A stretch of 64,000 nucleotides of DNA, from contig JACRBT010000016.1 in NCBI GenBank assembly GCA_016234445.1, positions 1-64,000 of the forward strand, given 5' to 3'. Both the position numbers and the translations under genes were made by a program. The DNA is from Chloroflexota bacterium (GTDB taxonomy: Bacteria; Chloroflexota; Dehalococcoidia; Tepidiformales; Tepidiformaceae). Under the pieces are notes generated by a model that saw nothing but the letters and a program-made list of their open reading frames with translations, was not told the DNA's origin and made no database searches. Positions 19,083 to 29,844 of the stretch are shown here, piece by piece (the stretch's first letter is position 1; each line of letters starts with the position of its first letter).

Positions 19083-21827
19083 TTACTGGACTTCGCCCCA
19101 GTTCTTCCCCTTCTTCACGTCCACCTTCAGGGGCACGTTCATCTCCAGGCTGGCCGGCATCAGCCTCAGGGCGATCTCCGAGACGGCCTCGATCTCTTCC
19201 GCCGGGCATTCGAAGATCAGCTCGTCGTGGACCTGGAGGATCATCCGGCTGCGAAGCCCGCGGTCGCCGATCTCGGCGTCGACGCGGATCATCGCGACCT
19301 TGATGATGTCGGCGGCGCTGCCCTGGATGGGCATGTTGATCGCTTCGCGTTCGGCGGCGCTGCGGACCTGGAAGTTGGTGCTGTGGATGGCCGGGAGGTA
19401 GCGCCGCCGCCCGAAGACGGTCTCGGCGTAACCGTGGTCCCGGGTGAACTTCAGTGTCTGCTGCTGCCATTCGGCGATGCCCGGGAAGCTGGCGAAGTAC
19501 GACTTGATGAAGGCGTCGGCCTCCTCCCGCGACATCCCGGTGCGGCTCGCCAGCCCGAACTCGCCCATCCCGTAGGCGATCCCGAAGTTCACCATCTTCG
19601 CCGTGTCGCGCATCTGGCGGGTGACTTCCTCCGGTTGGACGCCGTAGACCGTCGCCGCGGTCGCGCGGTGGATGTCCTGGTCCGCGAGGAAGGCGGCGAC
19701 CAGCCCCCGGTCGCCGGTGACGTGGGCGAGGACGCGGAGCTCGACCTGCGAATAGTCGGCGGCGACGAACCAGGGGTCGTCGAATCGCGCCGCGACGAAG
19801 GCCTTGCGGATGTCGCGGCCGGTGTCGGTCCGGACGGGGATGTTCTGGAGGTTCGGGTTCTTGCTGCTCAGGCGGCCCGTCGCGGCGACCGTCTGCTGGA
19901 AGTCGGTGTGGATACGGCCGTCCTCGGCCACGGTCATCGGGAGCGCGTCGAGGTAGGTCGACTTCAGCTTCGTCAGCTCGCGGTATTCGAAGATCTTGTC
20001 GATCAGCGGAGTCACCGCCCGGAGCGACTCCAGCGCGCGCTGGTCTGTGCTGTAGCCCTGCGTCGTCTTGCGCGTCTTCGGAAGCCCCATCTCCTTGAAG
20101 AGGACGTCGCTCAATTGTTGAGGACTTCCGATGTTGAATTCGTGCCCGACCAGCGCGTAGATCTCGCGCTCGCCGCGTTCAATGTCCGCGGACATCCCCC
20201 GCGCAAGGTCGCGCAGGACAGCGATGTCGAGGGCCACACCCTCGCGTTCCATCCGGTAGAGCACCGGAATAAGTGGGAGCTCCATATCGGCGAAGAGCGG
20301 CCACTGACCGCGTTCGTGGAGTTGCGCCTCCAGGTGCGGCCTGACGCGGAGAAGCATGTCGGCGTGCTGGCAGGCGTAATCCTGCACGCGCTCTATTTCC
20401 ACCTGCGACAGCGCCACCGCGTTCCGGCCGGAGCCGGTCAGGGTCGTCAGCGCCGGCATCTCCAGGCCCAGCCGTTCGTTCACCAGCGCGCTCAGGGTGG
20501 AGGAGGTTTCGCCGAGGAGGAAGGCCGCGATCGTGACGTCGAAGCCGGCCCCGTCGAGGGTCATGCCGGCCGCCGCCAACTGGTGCATCAGGTGCTTCGT
20601 GCCGTAGGTCGTCTTGCCGATCGCCGGGTCGGCGAGCAGGGGCCCGAGGGTCGCCCGGACCTGGTCCATCGTCACCTGGGTCGTGTCGGCGTCGAGCCGG
20701 GGGGCGTGCCCGACGGGGACGTACCAGGCCCGCCCGGGAGCGGTCGCGAAGGAGAGCCCGAGGAGCAGCTGGTGGGCCGTGTCGCCGCTCGTCGAGAGGG
20801 CCGCGAAGGCGAAGCTCCCGGCCGCGCGAAGGGCCTCGGCGAGGGCGCGCAGGGCCGGTTCCGTGGTGACAGTTTCGTAGGATTGTGCCACCGCCTCATC
20901 GGCACTGCCGGCGCTTGTTTGCGGCTGCGAACCGAGCACTTCGTCGAGCCGTGCCGCGAGCATCCGGAACTCCAATTCGCGGAAGAAGGACATCACGGCG
21001 TCGCGGTCGTAGCCTCGAACCTCGCATGCAGCCATGTCGAAGTCGACCGGGACATCGGTGTGGATGGTGACGAGTTCCTTGTTCCGGCGGGCGGTCTCCT
21101 CGCCGTCGATGAGCTTCGTCTTGAGCGCACCTTTCACTTCGTCGATGCGCTCGTAAATCGCCTCTACGGTCCCGAACTGGCGGATGAGGTCGGTCGCCGT
21201 CTTCTCGCCGATCCCGCGGATGCCCTCGACGTTGTCGCTCGTGTCACCTTTCAGGGCCTTGTAGTCGATCATGTAGATGGGGCTGAAGCCGTAGCGTTCG
21301 GCGGCGCGCGTCTCGTTGTAGTCGACCGTGTCGCGCTGGTAGGGCCGGAACATGAAGAGGTTCACGCCCGGCTTGATCAACTGGACGAGGTCGGTGTCGA
21401 GGGTCGCGATGTAGGTCTCGACGCCGTTCTCGGCCGCCATCCGGGCGATCGTCCCGGCGACGTCGTCGGCTTCGTACCCGGGGCACTCGTAGATCGGGAT
21501 CCCAAAGGCATCCAGGAGTTGGCGCACGCGGGCCATCTGCTTCAGCAGCTCCGACGGCGTCTCCCGGCGAGTGGCCTTGTAGGCTTCGCTGGCTTCGTGG
21601 CGGAAGGTCTTGCCGGCGGCGTCCCATGCTGCGCAGATGTGCGTCGGCTGGAGCTGGTCGAGCACCCGGATGAGCGTCTCCGCGTAGCCGTGGGTGGCGA
21701 AGGTGAGCTCGCCCTTGCTCGTCATCAGCGGCTTGTCGCTGTTCGCGAAGGCGAAGAAGGCGCGGTAGAGGATCCCGTGCGAGTCGAGGATCACGAGCCT
21801 TGGCTTGCGGTTCGCGGCGGGAGGCAT
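19083..21827 (-). CDS. polA: DNA polymerase I
   Basis: 914 residues. The N-terminal 5'-nuclease region starts LVILDSHGILYRAFFAF with KGDTSDNVEGIRGIGEKTA near 190. The middle, proofreading-like domain lacks the DxE motif (SFAFAALSTSGD where active enzymes have DTET), so it should not proofread. The polymerase domain has motif A (DYSQVELRVLAH), motif B (RDTAKMVNFGIAYGMG) and motif C (QVHDELIF). It fills gaps and removes RNA primers. The ATG was chosen because a perfect TATAAT lies 6 bases before it; an upstream in-frame ATG would precede the promoter. Confidence 0.96.
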   Translation of the reverse strand: MPPAANRKPRLVILDSHGILYRAFFAFANSDKPLMTSKGELTFATHGYAETLIRVLDQLQPTHICAAWDAAGKTFRHEASEAYKATRRETPSELLKQMARVRQLLDAFGIPIYECPGYEADDVAGTIARMAAENGVETYIATLDTDLVQLIKPGVNLFMFRPYQRDTVDYNETRAAERYGFSPIYMIDYKALKGDTSDNVEGIRGIGEKTATDLIRQFGTVEAIYERIDEVKGALKTKLIDGEETARRNKELVTIHTDVPVDFDMAACEVRGYDRDAVMSFFRELEFRMLAARLDEVLGSQPQTSAGSADEAVAQSYETVTTEPALRALAEALRAAGSFAFAALSTSGDTAHQLLLGLSFATAPGRAWYVPVGHAPRLDADTTQVTMDQVRATLGPLLADPAIGKTTYGTKHLMHQLAAAGMTLDGAGFDVTIAAFLLGETSSTLSALVNERLGLEMPALTTLTGSGRNAVALSQVEIERVQDYACQHADMLLRVRPHLEAQLHERGQWPLFADMELPLIPVLYRMEREGVALDIAVLRDLARGMSADIERGEREIYALVGHEFNIGSPQQLSDVLFKEMGLPKTRKTTQGYSTDQRALESLRAVTPLIDKIFEYRELTKLKSTYLDALPMTVAEDGRIHTDFQQTVAATGRLSSKNPNLQNIPVRTDTGRDIRKAFVAARFDDPWFVAADYSQVELRVLAHVTGDRGLVAAFLADQDIHRATAATVYGVQPEEVTRQMRDTAKMVNFGIAYGMGEFGLASRTGMSREEADAFIKSYFASFPGIAEWQQQTLKFTRDHGYAETVFGRRRYLPAIHSTNFQVRSAAEREAINMPIQGSAADIIKVAMIRVDAEIGDRGLRSRMILQVHDELIFECPAEEIEAVSEIALRLMPASLEMNVPLKVDVKKGKNWGEVQ

Positions 21828-21833
21828 CCGCTG

Positions 21834-21839
21834 ATTATA
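21834..21839 (-). promoter_or_regulatory. -10 box, leaderless (polA)
   Basis: A perfect TATAAT ends 6 bases before the polA ATG on the minus strand. The predicted first transcribed base is the A of ATG. Confidence 0.6.
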
Positions 21840-21914
21840 GGGGTGCGGGCTGGCCGCGCGGACAGCCACGCTGGGCTACAATCGCTCCACAGACACCCGG
21901 CCGGGAGCGCTTCC

Positions 21915-23057
<1,143 letters not shown>

Positions 23058-23164
23058 CCGGCCGGTAAGGGGGCCTGAAGCTCGCGCCGAATTAGTTTGC
23101 CCCGAGCGAAAGACCTCCTGTAGGCTAACCGATGCTGACGTGTACGTGAGCGTTCGGAGGGTCT

Positions 23165-24871
23165 TTGTCCGCACCTGCCGCAACTGACATGGGCCGGCCG
23201 CTCGGCGAAATCCTGAACCGGCGGGAGCGCTGGCTCCTGCTTCTCAGCCTCATGCTCGCGATGTTCGTCGGCGCCATCGACCAGACGGTCGTCTCGACGG
23301 CGACGCCCCGCATCCTCGCCGACCTTGGAGGCTTCAACCTCCTTTCCTGGCTCTTCACGAGCTACATGCTCAGTTCGACCGTCATCATCCCCCTGGTGGG
23401 CAAGCTCTCCGACACCTTCGGCCGCAAGTACTTCATCCTCGGCGGCCTTGTGGTCTTCCTCTTCTCGTCGGTCGCCTGCGGGGCGGCGACGAGCATGCCC
23501 ATGCTGATCGCGTTCCGGGCCGTCCAGGGCCTCGGCGGCGGGATGATCTTCGCCTCGGTTTTCGCCTCGATCGGCGACATTTTCCCCCCGGCGGAACGGG
23601 CGAAGTACATGGGCCTCTTCACCGGCACCTTCAGCCTCGCGAGCATCCTCGGGCCTGCTACGGGTGGCTTCCTCACCGACCACGGTGGCTGGCGCTGGGT
23701 GTTCTACATCAACGTTCCCTTCCTGCTCGTGGCGATGCCGGCCATCTGGTTCAACCTGCCGGCGCGGAAGGCGGCTATCCGGCCGAAGATCGACTTCATC
23801 GGGGCGATCCTGCTTTCCTGTTCCTCCGTGCTACTCCTCCTGGCCTTCGAATGGGCCGGCAAACGCTACGCCTGGGGGTCTGGCCAGATCCTGGGGCTGA
23901 TCGTCTCGTCGCTGGTCCTCCTTGGGCTCTTCATCTTCCAGGAGCGCCGCCACGACGAACCGATCCTGCCGCTGCACCTCTTCAAGAACAGCACCTTCGT
24001 CCTCTCGAACGTCCTCGTCTTCATCTTCGGCGTGGGTATGTTCGGGGCACTCCAGTACCTGGGCATCTTCGTCCAGACCGCCCTCGGCGCCTCCGCCACG
24101 GCCTCCGGCGTGATCACCACGCCCCAGTCGTTCGGGATGCTGGCGGCGAGCGTCCTCGGGGGCCAGATCATCGCGCGTACGGGCCGCTACAAGTACCAGA
24201 CGATCCTTGGCTGCGCCATCATCGTCATCCCCATGCTCTTCTTCACCCAGCTCGACGTCGGCGTCGTCCGCTGGCACATCAGCGTCGCCATGGTCCTCCT
24301 CGGGATCGGCTTCGGCCTGACGATGCCCACGATGTCGCTCACCGTCCAGAACGCCGTGCCCTACAAGTACCTGGGCGTGGCCAGCAGTTCGAGCCAGTTC
24401 TTCCGCCAGATCGGGAGCGTCTTCGGGATCGCCATCTTCGCCGCGATCCTGACGAACTCCTACGAGTCCGCCTTCACCAGCGACCTCCCCGCCGAAACCC
24501 GCGCCACCATCGAAGACGCCCAGGCCTCCGGGGCGCTTCCGCCGACCACCCTCGAAAGCTTCAACGACCCGACCCTCGCCCTGAACCAGCGAAAGTACCT
24601 GTCCCTGCAGAAGTCGTTGAGCTCCATCCCGGGCGGGGAGGTTGCGCTCGCGGAAGCGGTCGACACCCAGCACGAGTCGGTCGCCGTCGCCGTGGACCGC
24701 ATCTTCATCGGGGCGTCGCTTGTCGCGGTCATCTGCCTTATCCTCAGCCTCTTCATCAAGGAACTTCCCTTGCGCCGCGGCTTTGGCGCAGGCCCCGAAG
24801 CGGCGCGCCCGCCGGGCCCGGGTCCGCGGCCCGAAGCCCCCGATGGCGCGAAGGCTCCCTCCACTCCCTGA
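23165..24871 (+). CDS. MFS transporter, DHA2 (EmrB/QacA-like) drug exporter
   Basis: 568 residues with about 14 transmembrane helices. Motif A between helices 2 and 3 reads GKLSDTFGRKYFILGG, and the family's AIDQTVVSTATPRI is near 37. The C-terminal tail is Pro/Gly-rich (ARPPGPGPRPEAP). The start is taken as TTG, since GGAGGG lies 4 bases upstream; the next ATG (23189) lacks a site. Proton-coupled export of drugs or hydrophobic ions is expected. A promoter (TTGCCC-18-TAGGCT) and an ACGTGTACGT dyad precede it. Confidence 0.92.
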   Translation: MSAPAATDMGRPLGEILNRRERWLLLLSLMLAMFVGAIDQTVVSTATPRILADLGGFNLLSWLFTSYMLSSTVIIPLVGKLSDTFGRKYFILGGLVVFLFSSVACGAATSMPMLIAFRAVQGLGGGMIFASVFASIGDIFPPAERAKYMGLFTGTFSLASILGPATGGFLTDHGGWRWVFYINVPFLLVAMPAIWFNLPARKAAIRPKIDFIGAILLSCSSVLLLLAFEWAGKRYAWGSGQILGLIVSSLVLLGLFIFQERRHDEPILPLHLFKNSTFVLSNVLVFIFGVGMFGALQYLGIFVQTALGASATASGVITTPQSFGMLAASVLGGQIIARTGRYKYQTILGCAIIVIPMLFFTQLDVGVVRWHISVAMVLLGIGFGLTMPTMSLTVQNAVPYKYLGVASSSSQFFRQIGSVFGIAIFAAILTNSYESAFTSDLPAETRATIEDAQASGALPPTTLESFNDPTLALNQRKYLSLQKSLSSIPGGEVALAEAVDTQHESVAVAVDRIFIGASLVAVICLILSLFIKELPLRRGFGAGPEAARPPGPGPRPEAPDGAKAPSTP

Positions 24872-24891
24872 CCCCACTCTGAGGCGACACA

Positions 24892-26622
24892 ATGGCTGCC
24901 CCGGTCGAACCGCTCCGGCCCCTCGGCGAGATCCTCGATCAACGGCAGAAGATGCTGCTCGTCGGCAGCCTCATGCTCACGCTCTTCCTTGGCGCGCTCG
25001 ATCAGACGATCGTTTCCACCGCGGTGCCCCGCATCCTCGCCGACCTGGGCGGGTTCGGCCTCCTCTCGTGGCTGTTCACCAGCTACATGCTCGCCTCGAC
25101 GGTCGTCATGCCCCTCGTCGGGAAGCTTTCCGACATCTTCGGGCGGAAGCTCCTCCTGATCGGCGGGATCGTCGTCTTCCTTGCGGGTTCCGCGCTCTGC
25201 GGCACGGCCCAGTCGATGGTCGCCCTGATCATCTTCCGGGCGATCCAGGGGGTTGGCGGCGGCGCCATCTTCTCCCTCGTCTTCGCCACGAACGCGGACC
25301 TCTTCCCGCCAGCCCAGCGCGGCAAGTACATCGGCTTCTTCACCGGCGTCTTCAGCCTCGCCAGCCTCCTCGGCCCGACGATTGGCGGCCTGCTGACCGA
25401 CCACGCCGGCTGGCGCTGGGTGTTCTACGTCAACATCCCGGTCGGCCTCGTCGCCATCCCGGCCATCTGGTTCAACCTCCCGCTGCGCGGCGGCCAGGGC
25501 CACCCGAAGATCGACTTCGCCGGGGCGGCGCTTCTCGCCGCCTCCACGATCCTCTTCCTCCTGGCGCTGGTCTGGGCTGGCGACCAGTACAGCTGGGGCT
25601 CGGTCCAGGTGATCGGCTCGCTGGCCGCTGCCGCTGTCCTCCTCGCGCTCTTCATCGCCCAGGAGAGCCGCCACCCGGAACCGATCATCCCGCTCAGCCT
25701 CTTCCGGAACCGGACCTTCGTGCAGTCGGGGGCGGTCGTGTTCACCTTCGGCGTCTGCGTCTTCGGGGCGCTGTCCTACCTGCCGACCTTCGTCCAGACC
25801 GCGCTCGGGGCGTCGGCGACGATTTCCGGCGTCATCGGCACGCCCCAGGCCATCGGCACCCTGGTGACGAGCATCATCGGCGGCCAGATCATCGCCCGCT
25901 ACGGCAAGTTTCGCTGGCAGACCATCCTCGGCGCGCTCAGCATTCTTGTCGCCCTGCTCTGGCTCTCGACCCTGAGCGTGGACACGCCCCGCTGGGAGAT
26001 CAGCGCCCGGATGGTGGTCCTCGGCCTCGGATTCGGCGTCGTCCTCCCAACGATGTCGCTGGTCGCCCAGAACGCCGTCAGCCACGCGATGATCGGGATC
26101 GCCAGTTCGACCAACCAGTTCCTTCGCCAGATCGGCATGGTTCTCGGGACGGCCGTCTTCGGGGCGATCCTCGCCAACGCCTACCATTCCGGCTTCGACG
26201 ACCAGCTCCCCGCGGGGACGAAATCCACACTCGAACAGGCGGAGGCTGCCGGCACGCTACCGCCGGGGACCCTCGACGAATTCGACGACCCGACGCTCGC
26301 CCTGTCGCCCCCCAAGTATCACAAGGTCCAGGCCGCCATCAGCGCCCTCCCCGGCGGCCCCGCGCTCTTCGGGGAGGCCCAATCCGCCCAGCGTGAGGCC
26401 GTGGCCATCGCCGTGCGGCGGATCTTCCTGGTCGCCTCGGGCGTGGCGGTCCTGACGCTCGTCCTCGCCTTCACGATGAAAGAGGTGCCGATGCGCCGCG
26501 ACTTCCGGCCGCCGGTGCCAGCGGGCGCGCCCGGCGGTGCACCCGTGGGCCCGGCGCCGGGGATGGCGCCCCCTGCCGCCGAGGCCGCCAGCGCACCCGG
26601 CACGACCCCTGGCTCAGGCTGA
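24892..26622 (+). CDS. MFS transporter, DHA2 drug exporter (paralogue)
   Basis: 576 residues, 14 helices, closely similar to the preceding gene along its whole length (ALDQTIVSTAVPRILADLGG, GKLSDIFGRKLLLIGG). It also ends in a long Pro/Gly/Ala tail. The 20-base gap makes an operon likely. Tandem duplication followed by substrate divergence is the simple explanation. Confidence 0.92.
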   Translation: MAAPVEPLRPLGEILDQRQKMLLVGSLMLTLFLGALDQTIVSTAVPRILADLGGFGLLSWLFTSYMLASTVVMPLVGKLSDIFGRKLLLIGGIVVFLAGSALCGTAQSMVALIIFRAIQGVGGGAIFSLVFATNADLFPPAQRGKYIGFFTGVFSLASLLGPTIGGLLTDHAGWRWVFYVNIPVGLVAIPAIWFNLPLRGGQGHPKIDFAGAALLAASTILFLLALVWAGDQYSWGSVQVIGSLAAAAVLLALFIAQESRHPEPIIPLSLFRNRTFVQSGAVVFTFGVCVFGALSYLPTFVQTALGASATISGVIGTPQAIGTLVTSIIGGQIIARYGKFRWQTILGALSILVALLWLSTLSVDTPRWEISARMVVLGLGFGVVLPTMSLVAQNAVSHAMIGIASSTNQFLRQIGMVLGTAVFGAILANAYHSGFDDQLPAGTKSTLEQAEAAGTLPPGTLDEFDDPTLALSPPKYHKVQAAISALPGGPALFGEAQSAQREAVAIAVRRIFLVASGVAVLTLVLAFTMKEVPMRRDFRPPVPAGAPGGAPVGPAPGMAPPAAEAASAPGTTPGSG

Positions 26623-26646
26623 CCGATTGCACTCCCCGCCGCAGGC

Positions 26647-27273
26647 TCAGCGGCCCTCGGCCGGGGGCGAGTCCGCCGGGGCGTACCCGGCTCTCTGTGC
26701 CGCCGCCAGTTCAGCTGGAGTGAGAACTTTGTACAAAGCGTCGGACGGGAGCTCAAGAGTGGCGAATGCGCAGGCCACGTAAGCATCGAGTGCCGGTGAG
26801 TGGCGCACCGTGAACAGACCCCGGCTGGTGTCGACCAGCGGTCCATCCGCATTCAGCTGCGACACCAACGCATCGAGGTCGCCTTGCCGGAAATCTGAAG
26901 GCGAGCGGGCGATGGCGACACCGGAGCCCTGCATGCACCGCGCAAACGGGGCCCAGCGGGGGTTCACGACCGGATCGGCTAGCTTCTGTTCCGGGGAAAT
27001 GTGGCGATCGTCCCAGTTCGGCGATTCGATGAACCCCGACTTGTCCACCAGGACCATTTCCCTCGGCGGCGGGGCCGGGGCTTGAACACCAGGACCCACC
27101 ACTACCGACGTGTCATCCAGCGGCGGCGCCGGTGGCCGCGCGGTCTTGGCCTGGTCACGAGACGCACTCAGGGTCAGTCCCGCGGGCACGGCGGCAATCA
27201 TGACCAGGCCCAGGATGAGAACGACGAAGGAGAGGCGGGGGTTCGTTAGGGCTCGCCGTATGGATAATCTCAT
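26647..27273 (-). CDS. membrane-anchored hypothetical protein
   Basis: 208 residues from the ATG chosen at MRLSIRRALTNPRLSF. One N-terminal helix (VVLILGLVMIAAVPAGL), a Pro-rich linker (TARPPAPPLDD, APAPPPRE) and a globular C-terminal half with FARCMQGSG and AYVACAF cysteines that might pair. It probably sits on the outer face of the membrane. Not recognised. Convergent with the exporter pair. Confidence 0.6.
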   Translation of the reverse strand: MRLSIRRALTNPRLSFVVLILGLVMIAAVPAGLTLSASRDQAKTARPPAPPLDDTSVVVGPGVQAPAPPPREMVLVDKSGFIESPNWDDRHISPEQKLADPVVNPRWAPFARCMQGSGVAIARSPSDFRQGDLDALVSQLNADGPLVDTSRGLFTVRHSPALDAYVACAFATLELPSDALYKVLTPAELAAAQRAGYAPADSPPAEGR

Positions 27274-27407
27274 GGTGCCGACCCCGCACTCCATGGCTTT
27301 CTCCCCGCTCCGGGGGGCGCTCGCAAGAAGGGCCGGGGGCGCATCGGCACAGTAGTCTTGTTAGACCTGACGCCGCAAGCGAACGAAAAGTTCCCGGGCG
27401 CGCCCCG

Positions 27408-29036
27408 CTACTCCTCGATAGAGGCGATGTACTCGTAGAGCGGCTGCCCGCCGCTGGCCCCTTCGACTTCGACTCCCGGGAAGGCGGCACGCACGCGCGT
27501 GACCGTGTCATCGACGCCCCCGGCCGCACCGGAGCCCGCGTAGACCGTGATCAACCCGGCCGAGGCCGCGCCGCCCGCCTGGAGGCCCGCCACGAGCGCC
27601 TCGAAGGCCGTTGCCCGCCCCGCGACCAGCATCCCGTCGACCAGGGCGATAGCCTGCCCGGCGCGGACACTGACCCCGTCGGCCGAGCGGTTGGCCGCCG
27701 CCCGGGTCACTTCCACGGTCCGGACGGCGTGGCGAGCCTGTTCCATCGCTTGCTGGTTCGCGGGCGCGCCGTCCGTGTTGTCGAAGGCGAGCACCGCGGC
27801 GATGCCCTCCACCAGCGAGGCCGTCGGGACGACGTGCACGGTCGAGCGCGCGAGCGACGCGGCTTGCCCGGCGGCGAGGACGACGTTCTTGTGGTTCGGG
27901 AGGACGATGACGTCCGGGGCGCCGAGGGCGTCGATCGCGGCCGCGATCTCCCCCGCGGGCGGCTTCACGACCTCGCCGAGGTCGGTCACGTGCGCCCCGA
28001 GGCTTTCGAAGATGGCGTCGAAGCCTTCCCCACGGCTGAGGGCGAGCACCGCCACCCGCTCGCTGGCGCCGCTGCCGGTGGCCCTCCAGCGCGCGTTCTG
28101 GGCGGTCATGTCCTGGGCCTTCACCCGGGTGACGTGGCCGAAGGCGGCCACTCCGGCCAGCAGGCGTTCCGGGTCGGCCGTATGGACGTGCACCCGGAGC
28201 GCCGCTTCGTCCCCGACGATCACGACCGAGGAGTTGCCCGGCGAGCCAGCCAGTTCCCGGACCGCCGCGACATCGACGTCCCGCCCGGCCGCTTCGAGGA
28301 GGAACTCGGTGCAGAAGCCGAACGCCTCGTGCTGGTGGCCCGCGGCCATCGCGATCGGCGGGCCGGGGACGGCCTTCGGCACCGGCGTCTCCCCCCGGAC
28401 GGCCGCGAGCAGCCCGCGAAGGATGACGCAGATACCCTCGCCGCCCGCATCCGTGACGCCTGCTTCCTTCAGTGCCGGGAGCTGGTCGATGGTCCGGTCC
28501 TCGGCGGCTTCCGCGGCGGCCACGGCCGTCTTCAGGACCGCGGCGCAGGGCACGCCTCGCCCTCCATCTCCGAGCGCGGCGGCGGTCACCGCGGCTTCTT
28601 CGGCAGCGACCCGGAGGACCGTCAGCATCGTGCCTTCTTCCGGCTGCCCGACCGCCGCATAGGCCGAACGGGCAGCCTCCCGGAGCCCGGCCGCGAGCAT
28701 CGCCGCGTCGAATTCGCGGCCTTCGCCGGCGCCCCGCGCAAGCCCCTTCAGCGCCTGCGAGAGGATGACGCCGGAGTTCCCCCGCGCCCCGTAGAGCGCG
28801 CCCTTTGCCAGGGCAGCGAGCACCTCGGCGGCCGTGGCCTCCGCGGGAAGGAGGTTCGCCGCGTCGACTGCTTCGGCGAAGGTCGCGGCCATGTTCGAAC
28901 CCGTGTCGCCGTCCGGGACGGGGTAGACGTTGATCGCGTCGACCGCCTTCGCCGACTCCCGCAGATGGGCTGCCGCCGCCGCGAAGACGCCCCGCAGGTC
29001 ACTCCCCGTGAGCACGCCCGCCGCGAGGGCGCTCAT
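27408..29036 (-). CDS. fakA: DAK2 domain fatty-acid kinase subunit A (YloV/FakA-like)
   Basis: 542 residues. The kinase domain carries NVYPVPDGDTGSNM near 41-54 (metal and ATP site) and GARGNSGVILSQ near 97. The middle (GHQHEAFGFCTEF, NSSVVIVGDEAALRVHVHT) and C-terminal parts are those of FakA. FakA phosphorylates fatty acids held by a DegV-type FakB; the DegV gene at 30566 is the obvious partner. CGGAGG lies just before the ATG. Divergent from rpmB, as part of a neighbourhood known from Firmicutes. Confidence 0.9.
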   Translation of the reverse strand: MSALAAGVLTGSDLRGVFAAAAAHLRESAKAVDAINVYPVPDGDTGSNMAATFAEAVDAANLLPAEATAAEVLAALAKGALYGARGNSGVILSQALKGLARGAGEGREFDAAMLAAGLREAARSAYAAVGQPEEGTMLTVLRVAAEEAAVTAAALGDGGRGVPCAAVLKTAVAAAEAAEDRTIDQLPALKEAGVTDAGGEGICVILRGLLAAVRGETPVPKAVPGPPIAMAAGHQHEAFGFCTEFLLEAAGRDVDVAAVRELAGSPGNSSVVIVGDEAALRVHVHTADPERLLAGVAAFGHVTRVKAQDMTAQNARWRATGSGASERVAVLALSRGEGFDAIFESLGAHVTDLGEVVKPPAGEIAAAIDALGAPDVIVLPNHKNVVLAAGQAASLARSTVHVVPTASLVEGIAAVLAFDNTDGAPANQQAMEQARHAVRTVEVTRAAANRSADGVSVRAGQAIALVDGMLVAGRATAFEALVAGLQAGGAASAGLITVYAGSGAAGGVDDTVTRVRAAFPGVEVEGASGGQPLYEYIASIEE

Positions 29037-29074
29037 TCGGGCCTCCGCGGGCGGAGTTGGCCGTAATCGGGAGT

Positions 29075-29080
29075 CACTGG
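29075..29080 (+). promoter_or_regulatory. -10 box of rpmB
   Basis: TAGCAT preceded after 18 bases by TTGGCC. Unlike the leaderless genes, it leaves a leader of about 38 bases. Confidence 0.4.
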
Positions 29081-29123
29081 TAGCATGAGAAGTCCGATTC
29101 TCGCATCAAAGGGAAACACACGC

Positions 29124-29336
29124 ATGGCTAGTGGCGCCTGCGACGTTTGCGGCAAAGTCACCGTGTTTGGGCGGAACATCCGTCACACCCACGGCGGCCG
29201 CTGGGAACGCAAAGCACATAAGACCAGCCGGCAGTTCCGGCCGAACGTCAACAAGCAGCGAATCTTCCTCGCTGGCGCATGGCATCGCGTTAACATCTGC
29301 ACGCGTTGCCTTCGCACCCTCGTGAAAGTGGCCTGA
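29124..29336 (+). CDS. rpmB: 50S ribosomal protein L28
   Basis: 70 residues. MASGACDVCGKVTVFGRNIRH opens the protein (described by residues 1-21), with HTHGGRW and NVNKQRIFL inside. It keeps the zinc-type cysteines, CDVC and CTRC. The start chosen is the one that matches other L28 proteins; an upstream in-frame ATG adds 13 unrelated residues. Confidence 0.95.
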   Translation: MASGACDVCGKVTVFGRNIRHTHGGRWERKAHKTSRQFRPNVNKQRIFLAGAWHRVNICTRCLRTLVKVA

Positions 29337-29400
29337 CCCCAGGCTTCCCCGGTTCCTGCGATCGACCCGGCGTCCACCAGGGCGCCGGTTTCGTTTGTCT

Positions 29401-29844
29401 TCAGCCACGGCGAACCAGCAGATCCGCGATCCCGTCCGGGTAGAAAAAAGGTTCGCCTTCGGCCAGCAACTCCGCCAGCCGCACCCAGACCAGCCGGAAC
29501 GGTTCCCCGCTGTCTTCGAAGGCGTCGATGACCTCGCGGGCGTAGAAGGCCGGGTCCCGGAAGTCCGCCTCGTAGACGAACACGACCTCGTGCCCGGGTT
29601 CGTCTTCAAAGACGTAGATGTTCTCGGTCGTGCCGAGAAGGCGGACGTTGTCGATCTCGGCGCCGAGTTCCTCGCGGATCTCGCGCCGGACGGCATCCTC
29701 GGCCCGTTCCCCGAACTCGATGCCCCCGCCGGCCGGCCGGACGAAGTGCTGCTGCTTGACGCGGTCGTAGCCTTCGAGGACGAGCAGTTCGTCGTCGCCT
29801 CGCCGGAAGATGGCGATGGCGATGGGCCGAATCCGGCCGCTCAC
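29401..29844 (-). CDS. Nudix hydrolase
   Basis: 147 residues. The Nudix box GGGIEFGERAEDAVRREI continuing REELGAEI (near 48-73) has every required Gly, Glu and Arg. It would cleave a nucleoside diphosphate linked to another group. The GTG start overlaps the rpe stop (GTGA), so the two are translationally coupled. Confidence 0.9.
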   Translation of the reverse strand: MSGRIRPIAIAIFRRGDDELLVLEGYDRVKQQHFVRPAGGGIEFGERAEDAVRREIREELGAEIDNVRLLGTTENIYVFEDEPGHEVVFVYEADFRDPAFYAREVIDAFEDSGEPFRLVWVRLAELLAEGEPFFYPDGIADLLVRRG

